From Shouchella oshimensis (GTDB lineage Bacteria > Bacillota > Bacilli > Bacillales > Bacillaceae_D), in contig NZ_KV917380.1 of assembly GCF_002019765.1 (NCBI RefSeq), positions 548,707 through 612,706 on the forward strand: a stretch of DNA of 64,000 nt, given 5' to 3'. The position numbers and the translations under genes were made by a program. The notes under the pieces are model-generated. The model was not told the origin of the DNA, ran no database searches, and saw only the letters and a list, made by a program, of their open reading frames with translations. This document shows, one piece after another, positions 25,420 through 33,734 of the stretch. Within the stretch, counting starts at the first letter, position 1. The number at the start of each line of letters is the position of its first letter.

Positions 25420-26640
25420 TTATTGGTCCATTGAGACCGCGTGCGAGTAATCGTACTCTGTATGATTCCTAGCCATGGAATACATACACTTTATGAACTT
25501 GTTCATACAAGCGACAACGGCAACCTTGTCCTTCTTGGGGGTAGGTTGCTTTTTTAATTTGTAATAATACTCGACAATATGATTAGGAGCTGCTTTCTGC
25601 TGGCGGATCATGTTCCGAATGATGAGATATAAAATCTTTCTCCCTTTGGGATTTCCACGTTTATTAATATGGTCTTGTCCATGATATTTGCCAGATTGAT
25701 ATCTGCGGATATCAATTCCCACGAAGGCGTTCACTTTTTTGTGATTTGAGAAGCGGGACAGATCACCAAGTTCCCCCATCACAAGAGCTGCACTAATTTC
25801 TCCAATACCAGGTACGCTAAGAAATAAATCAAACTCAGGAAGGTTTTTGGCTTCCTCGATCAGTTCTTTAGATACGCGTTCTTTTTCTTCTAAAAGATGA
25901 AGAAGCTGACGCGCATAGTATCGTACCTTTTGAGTTTGAACACTCTCTATAGAGACGGCTGGGTAAGAAGAGTGAGCGTAGCTCATGATCTCGACTGCTT
26001 TCTGTTTTGCGCGATTCTGTGAAATGTTTTTTAACGTATGATTGATGAGCTGATTTTTAATTTTTGTGATACTCGACCTTAAAACAAGATCGGGATGAGG
26101 AAAGAGCGCAATCAGACTTAAAGCGTAAGGTGTAATTCGACTCGAGAAAAATTGTTCAAGCTCTGGGAAACTAAGCTGGAGTGCATTGTGTAGATACATA
26201 CGCATCCGTTTAATTTCCTCTTCAATCTCTTGATAAAAACGCGAGAGGTCACGCAGATGTTGATAGATGATGGATTGCGTTTGAGTTTCCTCTCTTCTGT
26301 GAAGGGAATGAGACTGAGCTAATAAGTGGGCATCGTGTTTGTCGGTTTTCCAGCTTCTGAGTGTCCCTAGCTCAAGCTGTTTTTTAGCCTCTAACGGATT
26401 AAGAATACAGTAACGTAAAGCATTCCTTTGGCAAAACGTCTCCACTGGTTTGGAATAAATCCCTGTGGCTTCAAAGACAACGGTCACACTACCTGGAAGG
26501 GTCTGAATGTGATCGAATAGCTGTTGAAATCCTAGTTGATTATGAGCAATTTCTTCTTCGTACAAACATCTTTGGTCTTGATAAATGACCGAGTAACTTT
26601 TCCCCATTGATACATCTAAAGCGACTACAAACTCCATCAT
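25420..26640 (-). mobile_element. IS110-family transposase gene (insertion sequence, ends not defined)
   Basis: About 406 residues from ATG 26640; ATG 26655 is possible. N-terminal DEDD RuvC-like domain: VALDVSMGKS (D), VFEATGIYS (E), SWKTDKHDAHLLAQ (D, D). C-terminal Transposase_20 domain: LSVPGIGEISAALVMGELGD, then FVGIDIRRYQSGKYHGQ with the conserved Ser of the Ser-type step. All known catalytic residues are present, so it looks active. IS110 elements have no clear terminal inverted repeats, so the element's ends cannot be set from the sequence. It may reach from ~25410 to ~26835. Confidence 0.93.
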
Positions 26641-26835
26641 TGTTCCTCTTTTCATTTAGCATTGAAAGGTCTTCACTTAATCATTCCGATTCTAATTTCC
26701 TCTACACGAGCTCAATGGCCCCAACATACTTAAACCTGATTCAGTAATGAAAGTGAAGAAGCTCGGTTTTTAATACGGATTCTAGATCCTTGAGGCTTAG
26801 GTCGAGCTTTCTTTCACCTCTCACTATACGCCTAA
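26641..26835 (-). ncRNA. Candidate IS110 bridge-RNA region
   Basis: The ~195-base noncoding stretch before the transposase start is where IS110-group elements encode the bridge RNA that pairs with target and donor DNA. It has short complementary pairs such as GAGCTC/GAGCTT and AAGCTCGG, consistent with folded loops, and it ends at a strong hairpin at 26844. No structure could be computed here, so the call rests on position. Confidence 0.4.
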
Positions 26836-26837
26836 AC

Positions 26838-26890
26838 GAAAAATAGTGGGTAAGATTCATCCGTCGATGATCTTACCCACTAATCTTAGT
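26838..26890 (-). terminator. Strong hairpin terminator between the rhomboid gene and IS110
   Basis: TAGTGGGTAAGA (26844-26855) pairs with TCTTACCCACTA (26871-26882), with CATC/GATG stacked inside. On the minus strand it is followed by TTTTTCG, so it would end rhomboid transcripts before the transposase; the plus strand has a later T-run (26894-26899). Confidence 0.75.
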
Positions 26891-27079
26891 ATGTTTTTTG
26901 TGTTTGTTTCTCTTCTTGCTCTTCAAGAGCTACTATTTACCGTATGCTAAATGATAGCTAAGCTCTTATTCTGGTGCAGGGGCAAAACCAAGGGTATGTA
27001 AATGAGCCTTATTAAAAAACAAATGAAAAATGCTGAGTACATCTGCTCTTAATCTGTAGATTTTTCTTTTATCTACTAT

Positions 27080-27697
27080 CTAATGAGTAATTCTCTTCCT
27101 ATCCTTAATCATTAAATCTGTTATAAACCCCATTAACAAACCAAAAGTGAAAGCACTAAAATGTCCTACAATAGAGATATTTGGAATCGTAAAAGTTGAA
27201 AGTAAACCAATTACACTAAAGATTGTCATGAACCTTCTGTCGTCTTGATTCAATTTGTTTTGATTAAAAATAATATAATACATATAAATTCCTATTAAAC
27301 CATAGCCAATTCCTGAAGACCCTGCTAAAGGAAAATCTCTAGAGTGAAACATCTCAATGGTAATGCCGGTCAACAAGGATAAAAAAACAAGGATTATTAG
27401 ATATAGAAAACTACCAAAATATTTTTCTAATGGTCTTGATAGAATCATTAAAAACGGTATATTAACAATCAGATGAAAAAGACTCATATGCCCAATTGAG
27501 TAAGTGATGAATCTCCAAAATTCACCATTTTCGAGCGTGTTCCCATTCAATGCCCCCATAAGCAATAATGAATGCTCCCTATAACCATTTAGAAAAAACA
27601 GAACTATTAGAGAAAATAAGACACACAAGCATATATAGATCACTGTTATTGGATAACTACTCACAAACTGCTTTAAGTTCTTTTCAAAATTAAACAT
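27080..27697 (-). CDS. Rhomboid family intramembrane serine protease
   Basis: 205 residues from ATG 27697, chosen for AAAGGGGTG upstream; the frame opens to 27706. Six helices. HMSLFHLIVN gives the His/Asn of the oxyanion region, AGSSGIGYGLIG is the catalytic GxSG motif, and GHFSAFTFGLLMG supplies the catalytic His in the last helix. Rhomboids cut single-pass membrane proteins within the bilayer. The gene stands alone. Between its stop and the hairpin at 26844-26882 are ~190 bases with nothing recognisable. Confidence 0.9.
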   Translation of the reverse strand: MFNFEKNLKQFVSSYPITVIYICLCVLFSLIVLFFLNGYREHSLLLMGALNGNTLENGEFWRFITYSIGHMSLFHLIVNIPFLMILSRPLEKYFGSFLYLIILVFLSLLTGITIEMFHSRDFPLAGSSGIGYGLIGIYMYYIIFNQNKLNQDDRRFMTIFSVIGLLSTFTIPNISIVGHFSAFTFGLLMGFITDLMIKDRKRITH

Positions 27698-27938
27698 AAA
27701 ATTCACCCCTTTATATTTTTCTGCAAATTAATCTAGCTTATCAGCATTATGTATTATTCCTTAAACACTTCCAAAATCCCCCCATAGTTAATAGGACAGC
27801 TAAGGGGGAAGATTTAAAGTCCTGTAATACGTACAATTAAAGTACACTTTCTTACATAATGAATATATGTAATATATAGTTTGCATTATGCAATGTATAT
27901 GTTACAATTAACTAGTAATTGGAAAGGGTGATTTTTTA

Positions 27939-28136
27939 TTGATAAATAAGGTTAAGCTTGCACGACTCGAAAAATCCCTAACCCAAAGCGAACTAGCAGA
28001 TTTAACTAATGTTACAAGGCAAACTATTGGTTTAATCGAAAAAGGGCAATATAATCCATCTTTAAAGCTTTGTTTAGATATTGCCCAAGTCTTGAATAAG
28101 ACTTTGGATGATTTGTTTTGGGAGGTGGAAAGTTGA
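27939..28136 (+). CDS. Short XRE-family DNA-binding regulator
   Basis: 65 residues from TTG 27939 after GGAAAGGGTG. The whole protein is one helix-turn-helix (ARLEKSLTQSELADLTNVTR, QTIGLIEKGQYNPSLKLCLD, IAQVLNKTLDDLFW), of the Cro/YozG/SdpR-like small type. It overlaps the next gene by four bases. Such regulators paired with a membrane protein often control a toxin/immunity or stress cassette. Confidence 0.9.
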   Translation: MINKVKLARLEKSLTQSELADLTNVTRQTIGLIEKGQYNPSLKLCLDIAQVLNKTLDDLFWEVES

Positions 28137-28600
28137 TTAAAACGTGGATTCGTTTCTTGTTACCTAGTGATGAGTATAAAGAACAAAAAATCATCTACTA
28201 CATGGCAGAAAGCTTTGTTTTGTTATTCTTATCGAGTATTGTGTTATTAGCTTTAAGTCGTTTCACTCAGCTAGACATGACTATATCTACACTTGCCCTT
28301 ATTGGTGTTGGTTCGATTTATATTACAGTAAGATATTCCTTTTCAGGAATTGAATACACAAATTTGTCTAGCAAAAAGGAATTTAAGAAAGAAAGAAAGA
28401 CGGCGTTAGTACAATCATTGATATTCGGTGGGATTTTCACTGTATTGTCCTCTATTTTCATTAATCTACCAACAAATTCTACCGATTGGTTAAGTATGGT
28501 AGCACAGTTCTTACTAGTATCCTTCCTAATGTACTTACTTACTTTCTTGTCTTTAGTAAGGTCTTACAAGAAAAATAAAGACCTAATGGATGATGAATAA
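28133..28600 (+). CDS. Four-helix membrane protein, partner of the XRE regulator
   Basis: 155 residues from TTG 28133 (TTGA overlap), with GGGAGGTGG upstream. Helices at ~residues 25-45, 52-68, 92-112 and 122-142, with a charged middle loop (SSKKEFKKERKTA). The opening IKTWIRFLLPSDEYKEQKI resembles DUF3278-type proteins often found next to short XRE regulators. It may act as a membrane sensor or anti-regulator, or in immunity. The family assignment is from memory. Confidence 0.7.
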   Translation: MIKTWIRFLLPSDEYKEQKIIYYMAESFVLLFLSSIVLLALSRFTQLDMTISTLALIGVGSIYITVRYSFSGIEYTNLSSKKEFKKERKTALVQSLIFGGIFTVLSSIFINLPTNSTDWLSMVAQFLLVSFLMYLLTFLSLVRSYKKNKDLMDDE

Positions 28601-28631
28601 TCAACTTTAATATAAAAAGGAGGAACTCATA

Positions 28632-28808
28632 ATGAAGTATATTCTTTACTTCTTAATAACATTTATTTTGCAATTAGGGGTCTTTAAAGTTCTATATAGT
28701 GACCTCGCATTAACTGTATTTCATATGTTGGCGTTCTCTGTGTTATATACACTACTTATGTATGTTGTGGATAAACTCTTTCCATTAACAAAGAAAAAGC
28801 CCATTTAA
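28632..28808 (+). CDS. 58-residue two-helix membrane protein
   Basis: ATG 28632 follows AAGGAGGAA by eight bases. The protein has two helices (YILYFLITFILQLGVFKVLY and LTVFHMLAFSVLYTLLMYVV) and ends in KLFPLTKKKPI. It is third in the cassette and its end overlaps the terminator. Size and topology fit a small immunity or accessory protein, which cannot be proven. Confidence 0.6.
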   Translation: MKYILYFLITFILQLGVFKVLYSDLALTVFHMLAFSVLYTLLMYVVDKLFPLTKKKPI

Positions 28809-28818
28809 GGGCTTTTTC
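28794..28818. terminator. Shared terminator of convergent genes
   Basis: AAAAAGCCC pairs with GGGCTTTTT around a short loop that holds the stop codon of the small membrane protein; it has U-runs on both strands and also serves the minus-strand gene that ends at 28828. Confidence 0.85.
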
Positions 28819-28827
28819 GTTTCAGTA

Positions 28828-29394
28828 TTATTTACCAATACAAGCAATACTCCAAACACCAAGCGATGCAGTTAGACCTACAACGCCACCTCTAACTGCA
28901 TTTTTCCCTACAATTTTAATGATTTCTTTTGAAAGTTTTTTCCAGTTTTTATCATCGATTAGTTTTTGCATTCCGCCACTAATGAAACCAATACCAGTTC
29001 CAATGAGGATTTTATCAATCATACAGCTTCTCCATGAGAATGTACCAATTTCATCTTCTTGTGCTACTTCAATAATTCCAGCAGCGACAAGTTCTTCTCC
29101 AAACACTTCTTCTTCATTAATAATTTTCATGAAAATTTTAATAGTTTCCAAGTCTTGACCCACACCAAAATATTCCGATGCTTTTGCTTCATCTAATATG
29201 TACTTCTCACCGTTGAATTCAGATGCTTCACCAAACAAAAATTCAAGGTCTCTTTCCAATTGTAAAAGTTCTTTGTCTTCTTCACTTAGGATGTTAGCCA
29301 TGGAAATTGCTGGTGAAAAAGCCATTAGTATCACCAATGTCGCTAATAATGCTAAAGCTGATTTAAAGAATTTACTTTCCTGAATTGCTGTCAA
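28828..29394 (-). CDS. Secreted protein with possible bacteriocin-like C-terminus
   Basis: 188 residues from TTG 29394 after GGGAGTG; TTG 29409 is possible. Signal peptide of ~33 residues ending AISMA. The middle (~35-115) is acidic and helical (EEDKELLQLERDLEFLF). The last ~65 residues are quite different: basic and amphipathic with two cysteines (SWRSCMIDK, KNWKKLSKEIIKIVGK and SIACIGK at the very end) and glycine-rich hydrophobic stretches. That shape, a propart followed by a Cys-bracketed helical domain, recalls streptococcin A-M57 or halocin-like bacteriocins. It faces the XRE/membrane-protein cassette. Toxin function is an inference. Confidence 0.6.
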   Translation of the reverse strand: MTAIQESKFFKSALALLATLVILMAFSPAISMANILSEEDKELLQLERDLEFLFGEASEFNGEKYILDEAKASEYFGVGQDLETIKIFMKIINEEEVFGEELVAAGIIEVAQEDEIGTFSWRSCMIDKILIGTGIGFISGGMQKLIDDKNWKKLSKEIIKIVGKNAVRGGVVGLTASLGVWSIACIGK

Positions 29395-29527
29395 ACTAAT
29401 CACTCCCAATTAAGATGTTTGTTACAACGGAAACTATAGACCAATTTATACCAGCAAACAACAGTTTTTATACAAATTTTATAAAAACTTTATAATTTTG
29501 TAAATTTGTATATAGTTATGTGATTTA

Positions 29528-29824
29528 ATGAATAAGGCGCACTTAAAATTTTTGAAAGCTACAGATAGCATATTTTTCTTTTTTGCCTATTCGAACAAAG
29601 CCCATTCATCATATTCCTTATTAAATAACCTTAGAGGTAGTAAAGGATGGGGGGAATCGATTTGGAAAGAAGTGAAAGAACATTTTCGATTTATTAAACC
29701 ACTTTCTGAGGAAAGCTACTTATTAATCTATACTCGTGATAATACCTATCCAATTGCAAATCAAAAACAAGGACTTGGAAGTTGTCAGTACTTGGAAGTT
29801 GTCTACGAGTTTGAGGTTGAATGA
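29528..29824 (+). pseudogene. Decayed gene fragment sharing its 3' end with the gene at 33911
   Basis: The frame has no ribosome site, and the first ~70 residues are not protein-like. From 29745 the DNA matches the 3' end of the gene at 33911-34420 (CCAATTGCAA, AACAAGGACTTGGAAGTTGT, ending LEVVYEFEVE). A 17-base tandem duplication of ACTTGGAAGTTGTCAGT restores the frame for the last ten residues. It therefore looks like a leftover of a duplicated gene. Confidence 0.6.
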
Positions 29825-29909
29825 GTGATAACCGAGTATCTTTTCCTCATAGACTATGAAGTATAACCATATCCTTTCTACTAAAAATGACACTAATAGA
29901 CAAAAACAG
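29745..29909 (+). repeat. Direct repeat copy A flanking the Rap-Phr region
   Basis: It shares with 34358-34509 the 3' end of a gene and ~80 bases beyond its stop (TTTCCTCATA, ACTATRAAGTATRA and GACAAAAA stay recognisable), with scattered changes and the 17-base duplication. Confidence 0.7.
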
Positions 29910-30024
29910 ACATGTGAAAAATTTACTAGTTCAACCATTTTCCCAACCTTGAAAATCTTAAATTTCAATATATTTCCTGTATACTAATTGGAAGAGATTG
30001 AATTTGAAGAAATGAGGATTGGAT

Positions 30025-31113
30025 ATGAAGACATATGCCGTCGAAAGGGTAGGACAACAAATTGTAGAGTGGTATAGCTGCATTATGACAAAGGATATAA
30101 AACAAGCAAAATTATTAAAGCCAGAAGTGGATATAATGGTTGCGAATATGGAACCAGACGACAAAATGTTAGCTTACTATCAATTGGTTTCTTTGCAGTA
30201 TGATTTGTTGGTTCTAAGAGAAGCTCCTGATGAAAAGACAGAAGCGTTAAACGAAACGATATTAGAAAACATCGCCGTTCAGACAAATGATTATTTAAAC
30301 TTTATGTATTACTATGTATGGGGTCAGACTGAGTTTTATAAACAACGTTATAAGTCAGCTATACGAACATACAAAATAGCGGAACGGTTAATTGAAAAAG
30401 TAAAAGACCCTTTAGAAAAAGCTGAATTCTATCAAAAGCTTGGAATCAGTTATTATCGGATTGATCAATATACATTTGCGTTCTCCTATCTGGAACAGGC
30501 TTTAGAGATCTTTGAAAAAGATTCTAGTTATATAATGAATGTCATATCTTGTAAGCAAATCTTAGCAGGTATTCATAGTGAACTTAAGGAATATGAGAAA
30601 GCCGAAGCGATTTATACTGAGCTACTAGTATTATCAAAACCATATCCTTATTATCAAGCGATCACTACATACAATATGGGTTTAAGTAGAATCTTTGTTG
30701 GCAATCTTGACGAAGCTATTCAACATTTTAACAAGGCTATACGAATTGAAGAATTTAGGAATTCAGCTATCTATTTAAAAGCAAAGTACCATGTATTAAA
30801 TTTACAAATGAGGTTGGGAAACTATGCAGAGGGGCTTGAACAATTAGAAGAAGAAGTACATAATAAAGATGTGAAAGAGATTGAAGGGAAGCTTTTAATA
30901 TGTCGTGGTCTTTACTTGAATGAGGGATACTGGCTTATAGAAAAGGGCTTGAATTTGCTACAAACACATGAGTATTATTCTGAATGTCGCAATCTGTGTG
31001 AAGAAATTTCCAAACATTATAAAAAAGCGGATGATTACAAAAAAGCTTTATATTTCTTAGAGTATGCAAATGAAATGGGTAATAAAACAATACTAGGGGT
31101 TGATCAAAGTTGA
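30025..31113 (+). CDS. Rap-type tetratricopeptide regulator 1
   Basis: 362 residues from ATG 30025 with GAGG eight bases upstream. An N-terminal three-helix part (VGQQIVEWYSCIMTKDIKQAK) is followed by ~7 TPR units (ALEIFEKDSSYIMNVISCKQ, ELKEYEKAEAIYTELL, GNLDEAIQHFNKAIR). Rap proteins of the RRNPP group bind response regulators or DNA-binding partners and are switched by a short peptide. A Phr-like gene overlaps the 3' end by four bases, as in classical rap-phr operons. It is clearly paralogous to the second copy at 31370. Confidence 0.92.
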   Translation: MKTYAVERVGQQIVEWYSCIMTKDIKQAKLLKPEVDIMVANMEPDDKMLAYYQLVSLQYDLLVLREAPDEKTEALNETILENIAVQTNDYLNFMYYYVWGQTEFYKQRYKSAIRTYKIAERLIEKVKDPLEKAEFYQKLGISYYRIDQYTFAFSYLEQALEIFEKDSSYIMNVISCKQILAGIHSELKEYEKAEAIYTELLVLSKPYPYYQAITTYNMGLSRIFVGNLDEAIQHFNKAIRIEEFRNSAIYLKAKYHVLNLQMRLGNYAEGLEQLEEEVHNKDVKEIEGKLLICRGLYLNEGYWLIEKGLNLLQTHEYYSECRNLCEEISKHYKKADDYKKALYFLEYANEMGNKTILGVDQS

Positions 31114-31253
31114 AAAAGTTGTTAACTGGATTAGCGGTTGTTTTTGTTCTAGGTTCTATAAGTTATACGGCAAATACTTTTGATTCATTAAGTCACAAGC
31201 ATGAGCATGGTCCTGCAAGTTTTGGTTCAGTAGAAAGTAAGCACGAGCATTAA
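31110..31253 (+). CDS. Phr-like signalling peptide precursor 1, histidine-rich
   Basis: 47 residues from TTG 31110, which overlaps the Rap stop (TTGA). Signal peptide KKLLTGLAVVFVLGSISYTA, then NTFDSLSHKHEHGPASFGSV and ESKHEH. The tetrapeptide KHEH occurs at residues 30-33 and again at the C-terminus (44-47). In Rap-Phr systems the mature penta/hexapeptide is cut from the exported tail and re-imported by Opp. Which part is mature here is unknown. Confidence 0.8.
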   Translation: MKKLLTGLAVVFVLGSISYTANTFDSLSHKHEHGPASFGSVESKHEH

Positions 31254-31303
31254 TTATTTACCTAGAGTCGCTCCACGTCTAAGTAGTACTGCTTTGTTAT
31301 TTT

Positions 31304-31340
31304 GAAAAATCCTCATCTTTTGAACAGACGAGGGTTTTTC
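31304..31340 (+). terminator. Terminator after the first rap-phr pair
   Basis: GAAAAATCCTC pairs with GAGGGTTTTTC (one G-U) around a 15-base loop with an ATC/GAC contact. Confidence 0.82.
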
Positions 31341-31369
31341 AGTATATATAGAAAGAAAAGAGGGTAGTT

Positions 31370-32458
31370 ATGAAGGGTTTAGCAGTTGAGAGGGTAGGAC
31401 AACAAATCGTAGATTGGTATAGTTGTATTAAGACAAATGATGTAAAACAAGCAAAGTTATTAAAGCCAGAAGTCGATGTACTGGTTGCCAATATGAAACC
31501 AGACGACAAAATGCTTGCTTATTATCAATTGGTTTCATTGCAGTATGATCTATTAATCTTGAAGGTGTCTCCAGAGGAAGCGAAAACCAATTTAGATGTG
31601 AGTGTATTGGAGGGCATTGCAAATCAGGCAGACGATTATCTTAAATTCATGTACTACTATGTTTGTGGGAGAGCTGAATTTTATCACAAGCGCTATAAGT
31701 CGGCGATACGTACCTATAAAATTGCCGAACGATTAATTGAAGAAGTCAAAGATCCTGTGGAAAAGGCTGAGTTCTATCAGAAACTTGGGATTAGTTATTA
31801 TCAAATTGATCAATACACGTTCGCATATACCTATCTTGAACTAGCCTTAGAATTCTTTGAGAAGAACTCCAGCTATAAGATTAATGTCTTTATATGCAAG
31901 CAAACTTTATCAGGCATATACAGCGAGCTTCAACAACATAGCAAAGCTCAAGAAATGTATAATGACCTATTGGAGGATACAAAGTCTTCTCCCTATAATC
32001 AAGCTATAACCAAATACAATATTGGAATCAACAGAATCTGGTTAGGAAACTTTGATGAAGCAATATCCTACTTTAAACAAGCTTTAGAGAATCCTGCATT
32101 TCAAAAATCAACTATTTCTATAAAGGCTCATTATCATATTATGAATTTAGAAATACGATTAGGTAAAAAACAAAAAGGGCTAGCGTGGCTAGAAGAAGAG
32201 GCCAAACTGAAGAATGCGAAAGATATTGAAGGGAAGCTAATGGTCACCCGTGGTTTATATGTAGATAAAGAGAATTCGTTAATTATGCAGGGCCTAGAAT
32301 TACTAGAATCAAGTCAATGCTTTTATGAAGCTTATGAAATGAGCAGTGAAGTTTCGAAATATTATAAACGGAGTAGAGACCTAAAAAAAACCGCCTATTT
32401 TACTAAGTATGCGCACGATATGAAGTGTAAAGCGATTTTAGGACTTGATCAGTCATGA
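31370..32458 (+). CDS. Rap-type tetratricopeptide regulator 2
   Basis: 362 residues, ATG after AAAGAGGG. It lines up without gaps of note against the first copy (shared AVERVGQQIV, WYSCI, LLKPEVD, YKSAIRTYKIAERLIE, EKAEFYQKLGISYY), with most changes in the C-terminal TPRs that in known Raps form the peptide pocket. The pair is a diverged tandem duplication, each copy with its own Phr. The target response regulator (Spo0F, ComA or other) cannot be told. Confidence 0.92.
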   Translation: MKGLAVERVGQQIVDWYSCIKTNDVKQAKLLKPEVDVLVANMKPDDKMLAYYQLVSLQYDLLILKVSPEEAKTNLDVSVLEGIANQADDYLKFMYYYVCGRAEFYHKRYKSAIRTYKIAERLIEEVKDPVEKAEFYQKLGISYYQIDQYTFAYTYLELALEFFEKNSSYKINVFICKQTLSGIYSELQQHSKAQEMYNDLLEDTKSSPYNQAITKYNIGINRIWLGNFDEAISYFKQALENPAFQKSTISIKAHYHIMNLEIRLGKKQKGLAWLEEEAKLKNAKDIEGKLMVTRGLYVDKENSLIMQGLELLESSQCFYEAYEMSSEVSKYYKRSRDLKKTAYFTKYAHDMKCKAILGLDQS

Positions 32459-32607
32459 AGCAAGTAGTTGCCATGATCGCAGCTTTACTTATTGTGAGTT
32501 CTCTTTATCTCGTATCCAATTCTTTCGATGCTTCATCCTCAAAACAAGATACTGACTATAGCGTAATTGAGCTTAACTCACCACCCAAAAATGAAACAGG
32601 TAATTGA
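32455..32607 (+). CDS. Phr-like signalling peptide precursor 2
   Basis: 50 residues, ATGA overlap with the second Rap. Signal peptide KQVVAMIAALLIVSSLYLVS, then NSFDASSSKQDTDYSVIELN and SPPKNETGN. The NSFDA/NTFDS element right after the signal region is shared with Phr 1, while the tails differ fully, as expected when paralogous systems gain separate signals. It ends just before a terminator. Confidence 0.78.
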   Translation: MKQVVAMIAALLIVSSLYLVSNSFDASSSKQDTDYSVIELNSPPKNETGN

Positions 32608-32634
32608 GATAAGCGATATGTTTCATTTAATTTG

Positions 32635-32667
32635 AACAACCAAAGAATCAGCTGGTTGTTTTTTTAT
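32635..32667 (+). terminator. Terminator after the second rap-phr pair
   Basis: AACAACCA pairs with TGGTTGTT around a ten-base loop, followed by seven T. Confidence 0.88.
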
Positions 32668-32790
32668 TTTTATATATTGATAGGTGGAGGAAAGCCACGA
32701 TTAAATCTTATTACATAAAAGAGGATCAGTGTTTTTATGTATGTACACAATGCCGACCACATAAAAGGTAATAAGGGTATTCCTTTAAAT

Positions 32791-32828
32791 AAAGACTAGA
32801 AAGAGCCTGAACTCTTCTAGTCTTTTTT
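32791..32828. terminator. Bidirectional terminator
   Basis: AAAGACTAGAAGAG-type stem (GACTAGA/TCTAGTC, AGAG/CTCT) around a short loop, with T-runs on both sides. It ends the minus-strand lipoprotein gene at 32830. The stretch 32668-32790 in front holds CTTATTAC (32707) and GTAATAAG (32768) as an outer inverted repeat. Confidence 0.8.
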
Positions 32829-32829
32829 A

Positions 32830-33240
32830 TTATTCTGCTCTGACTTCAATGGTTCTCTCATTAACAATCTCATCACCATCAAACTCTTGAAGATTCAAAT
32901 CAAAATCATACATATTCTCTAAAATATCATCTGGTGGCACTTCTTCAAGGTTAACAGAGAAAGTGAACTCTTGGTCTCCAGGAATTGTATTTGGAATTTC
33001 AGCATGAATAGATGCACTCTCATGTTCAAAGTATTCATTTACTCCATCATCCAAAAACAATAGTTCGTAGGCAACGTCAATCTCCTGATTGTTTTCGTTC
33101 TCGAGAGTAATTGCAAAAGTTGGTATCGGCTCAGAAACAAACTGGGAATGAACAAACTGAACATCATTCAAGTCAGTCCCTGAAGAGCATCCGGCTAATA
33201 AGAAAAAAGAAGATATTGTGTAAAGAGATAATTTCTTCAA
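32830..33240 (-). CDS. Small hypothetical lipoprotein
   Basis: 136 residues, ATG 33240. Lipobox LLAGC (Cys 18), then one acidic beta-sandwich (FAITLENENNQEIDVAYELL, EFTFSVNLEEVPPDD, NERTIEVRAE). The net charge is strongly negative. Folds of this kind (DUF4352-like or immunoglobulin-like) are common at Bacillus surfaces. No function is known. Monocistronic. Confidence 0.72.
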   Translation of the reverse strand: MKKLSLYTISSFFLLAGCSSGTDLNDVQFVHSQFVSEPIPTFAITLENENNQEIDVAYELLFLDDGVNEYFEHESASIHAEIPNTIPGDQEFTFSVNLEEVPPDDILENMYDFDLNLQEFDGDEIVNERTIEVRAE

Positions 33241-33548
33241 ATGAAAACCCCCATTTATAAAATTTTTATAAATTATTAATAGTCTGTATTTATAAATTTA
33301 TCATATATGGTTATAATCAGTTAATCTACTAAGCATTTCGTTTTTAGTTAGAGTGGAATTTCAGTGAACCCATAAAAAGTCATCAGAGTCTATCAAAATG
33401 GTTTTTGGGAGTGGTTCGTATAATATTTATATTTTGCGAAGATACTAAAAATATTCGACAATTTCCTCTTAATCACAAAAAACCAATAATTTTTCGACAC
33501 CAAGTCTAATGCTTTGTGTAAGAAAAATAAAGAGGGAAGGAGTATGAC
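33241..33548. other. AT-rich intergenic stretch
   Basis: Very AT-rich (runs such as ATAAATTTATCATATATGG near 33291-33310). It should contain the promoters of the lipoprotein gene on the left and the small membrane protein on the right, but I could not fix -35/-10 pairs with confidence. No coding frame or hairpin is convincing. Confidence 0.4.
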
Positions 33549-33734
33549 ATGAATTCAAAAAATCGTTTTCTATTATCGTTTTCTATTTCAATAATTATTT
33601 TTATTGGTACCTTTTTTATACTAGGTTTAGAGCAAGCTTTTTATTATTCACTTGGCTTTTTCCTTGTATACTTCTTTGTCTATCCATGGCTTTTAAAAAT
33701 AAAGAATGATAGTGAAAACTCTAGTTCACGTTAG
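33549..33734 (+). CDS. 61-residue two-helix membrane protein
   Basis: ATG 33549 after GGGAAGGAG. Two helices (FLLSFSISIIIFIGTFFILG and AFYYSLGFFLVYFFVYPWLL) and a charged cytoplasmic tail KIKNDSENSSSR. The ribosome site and codon use support a real gene. It is a single small unit with unknown role. Confidence 0.65.
   Translation: MNSKNRFLLSFSISIIIFIGTFFILGLEQAFYYSLGFFLVYFFVYPWLLKIKNDSENSSSR

Noticed and set aside
25074-25450. Open frames inside the intergenic repeat
   Set aside because: They come from GC-rich repeat sequence without stops, have no ribosome site and resemble no protein.
29410-29527. AT-rich inverted repeats (TACAAATTT and AAATTTGTA) as a possible operator
   Set aside because: The stretch is so AT-rich that such pairs are expected by chance.
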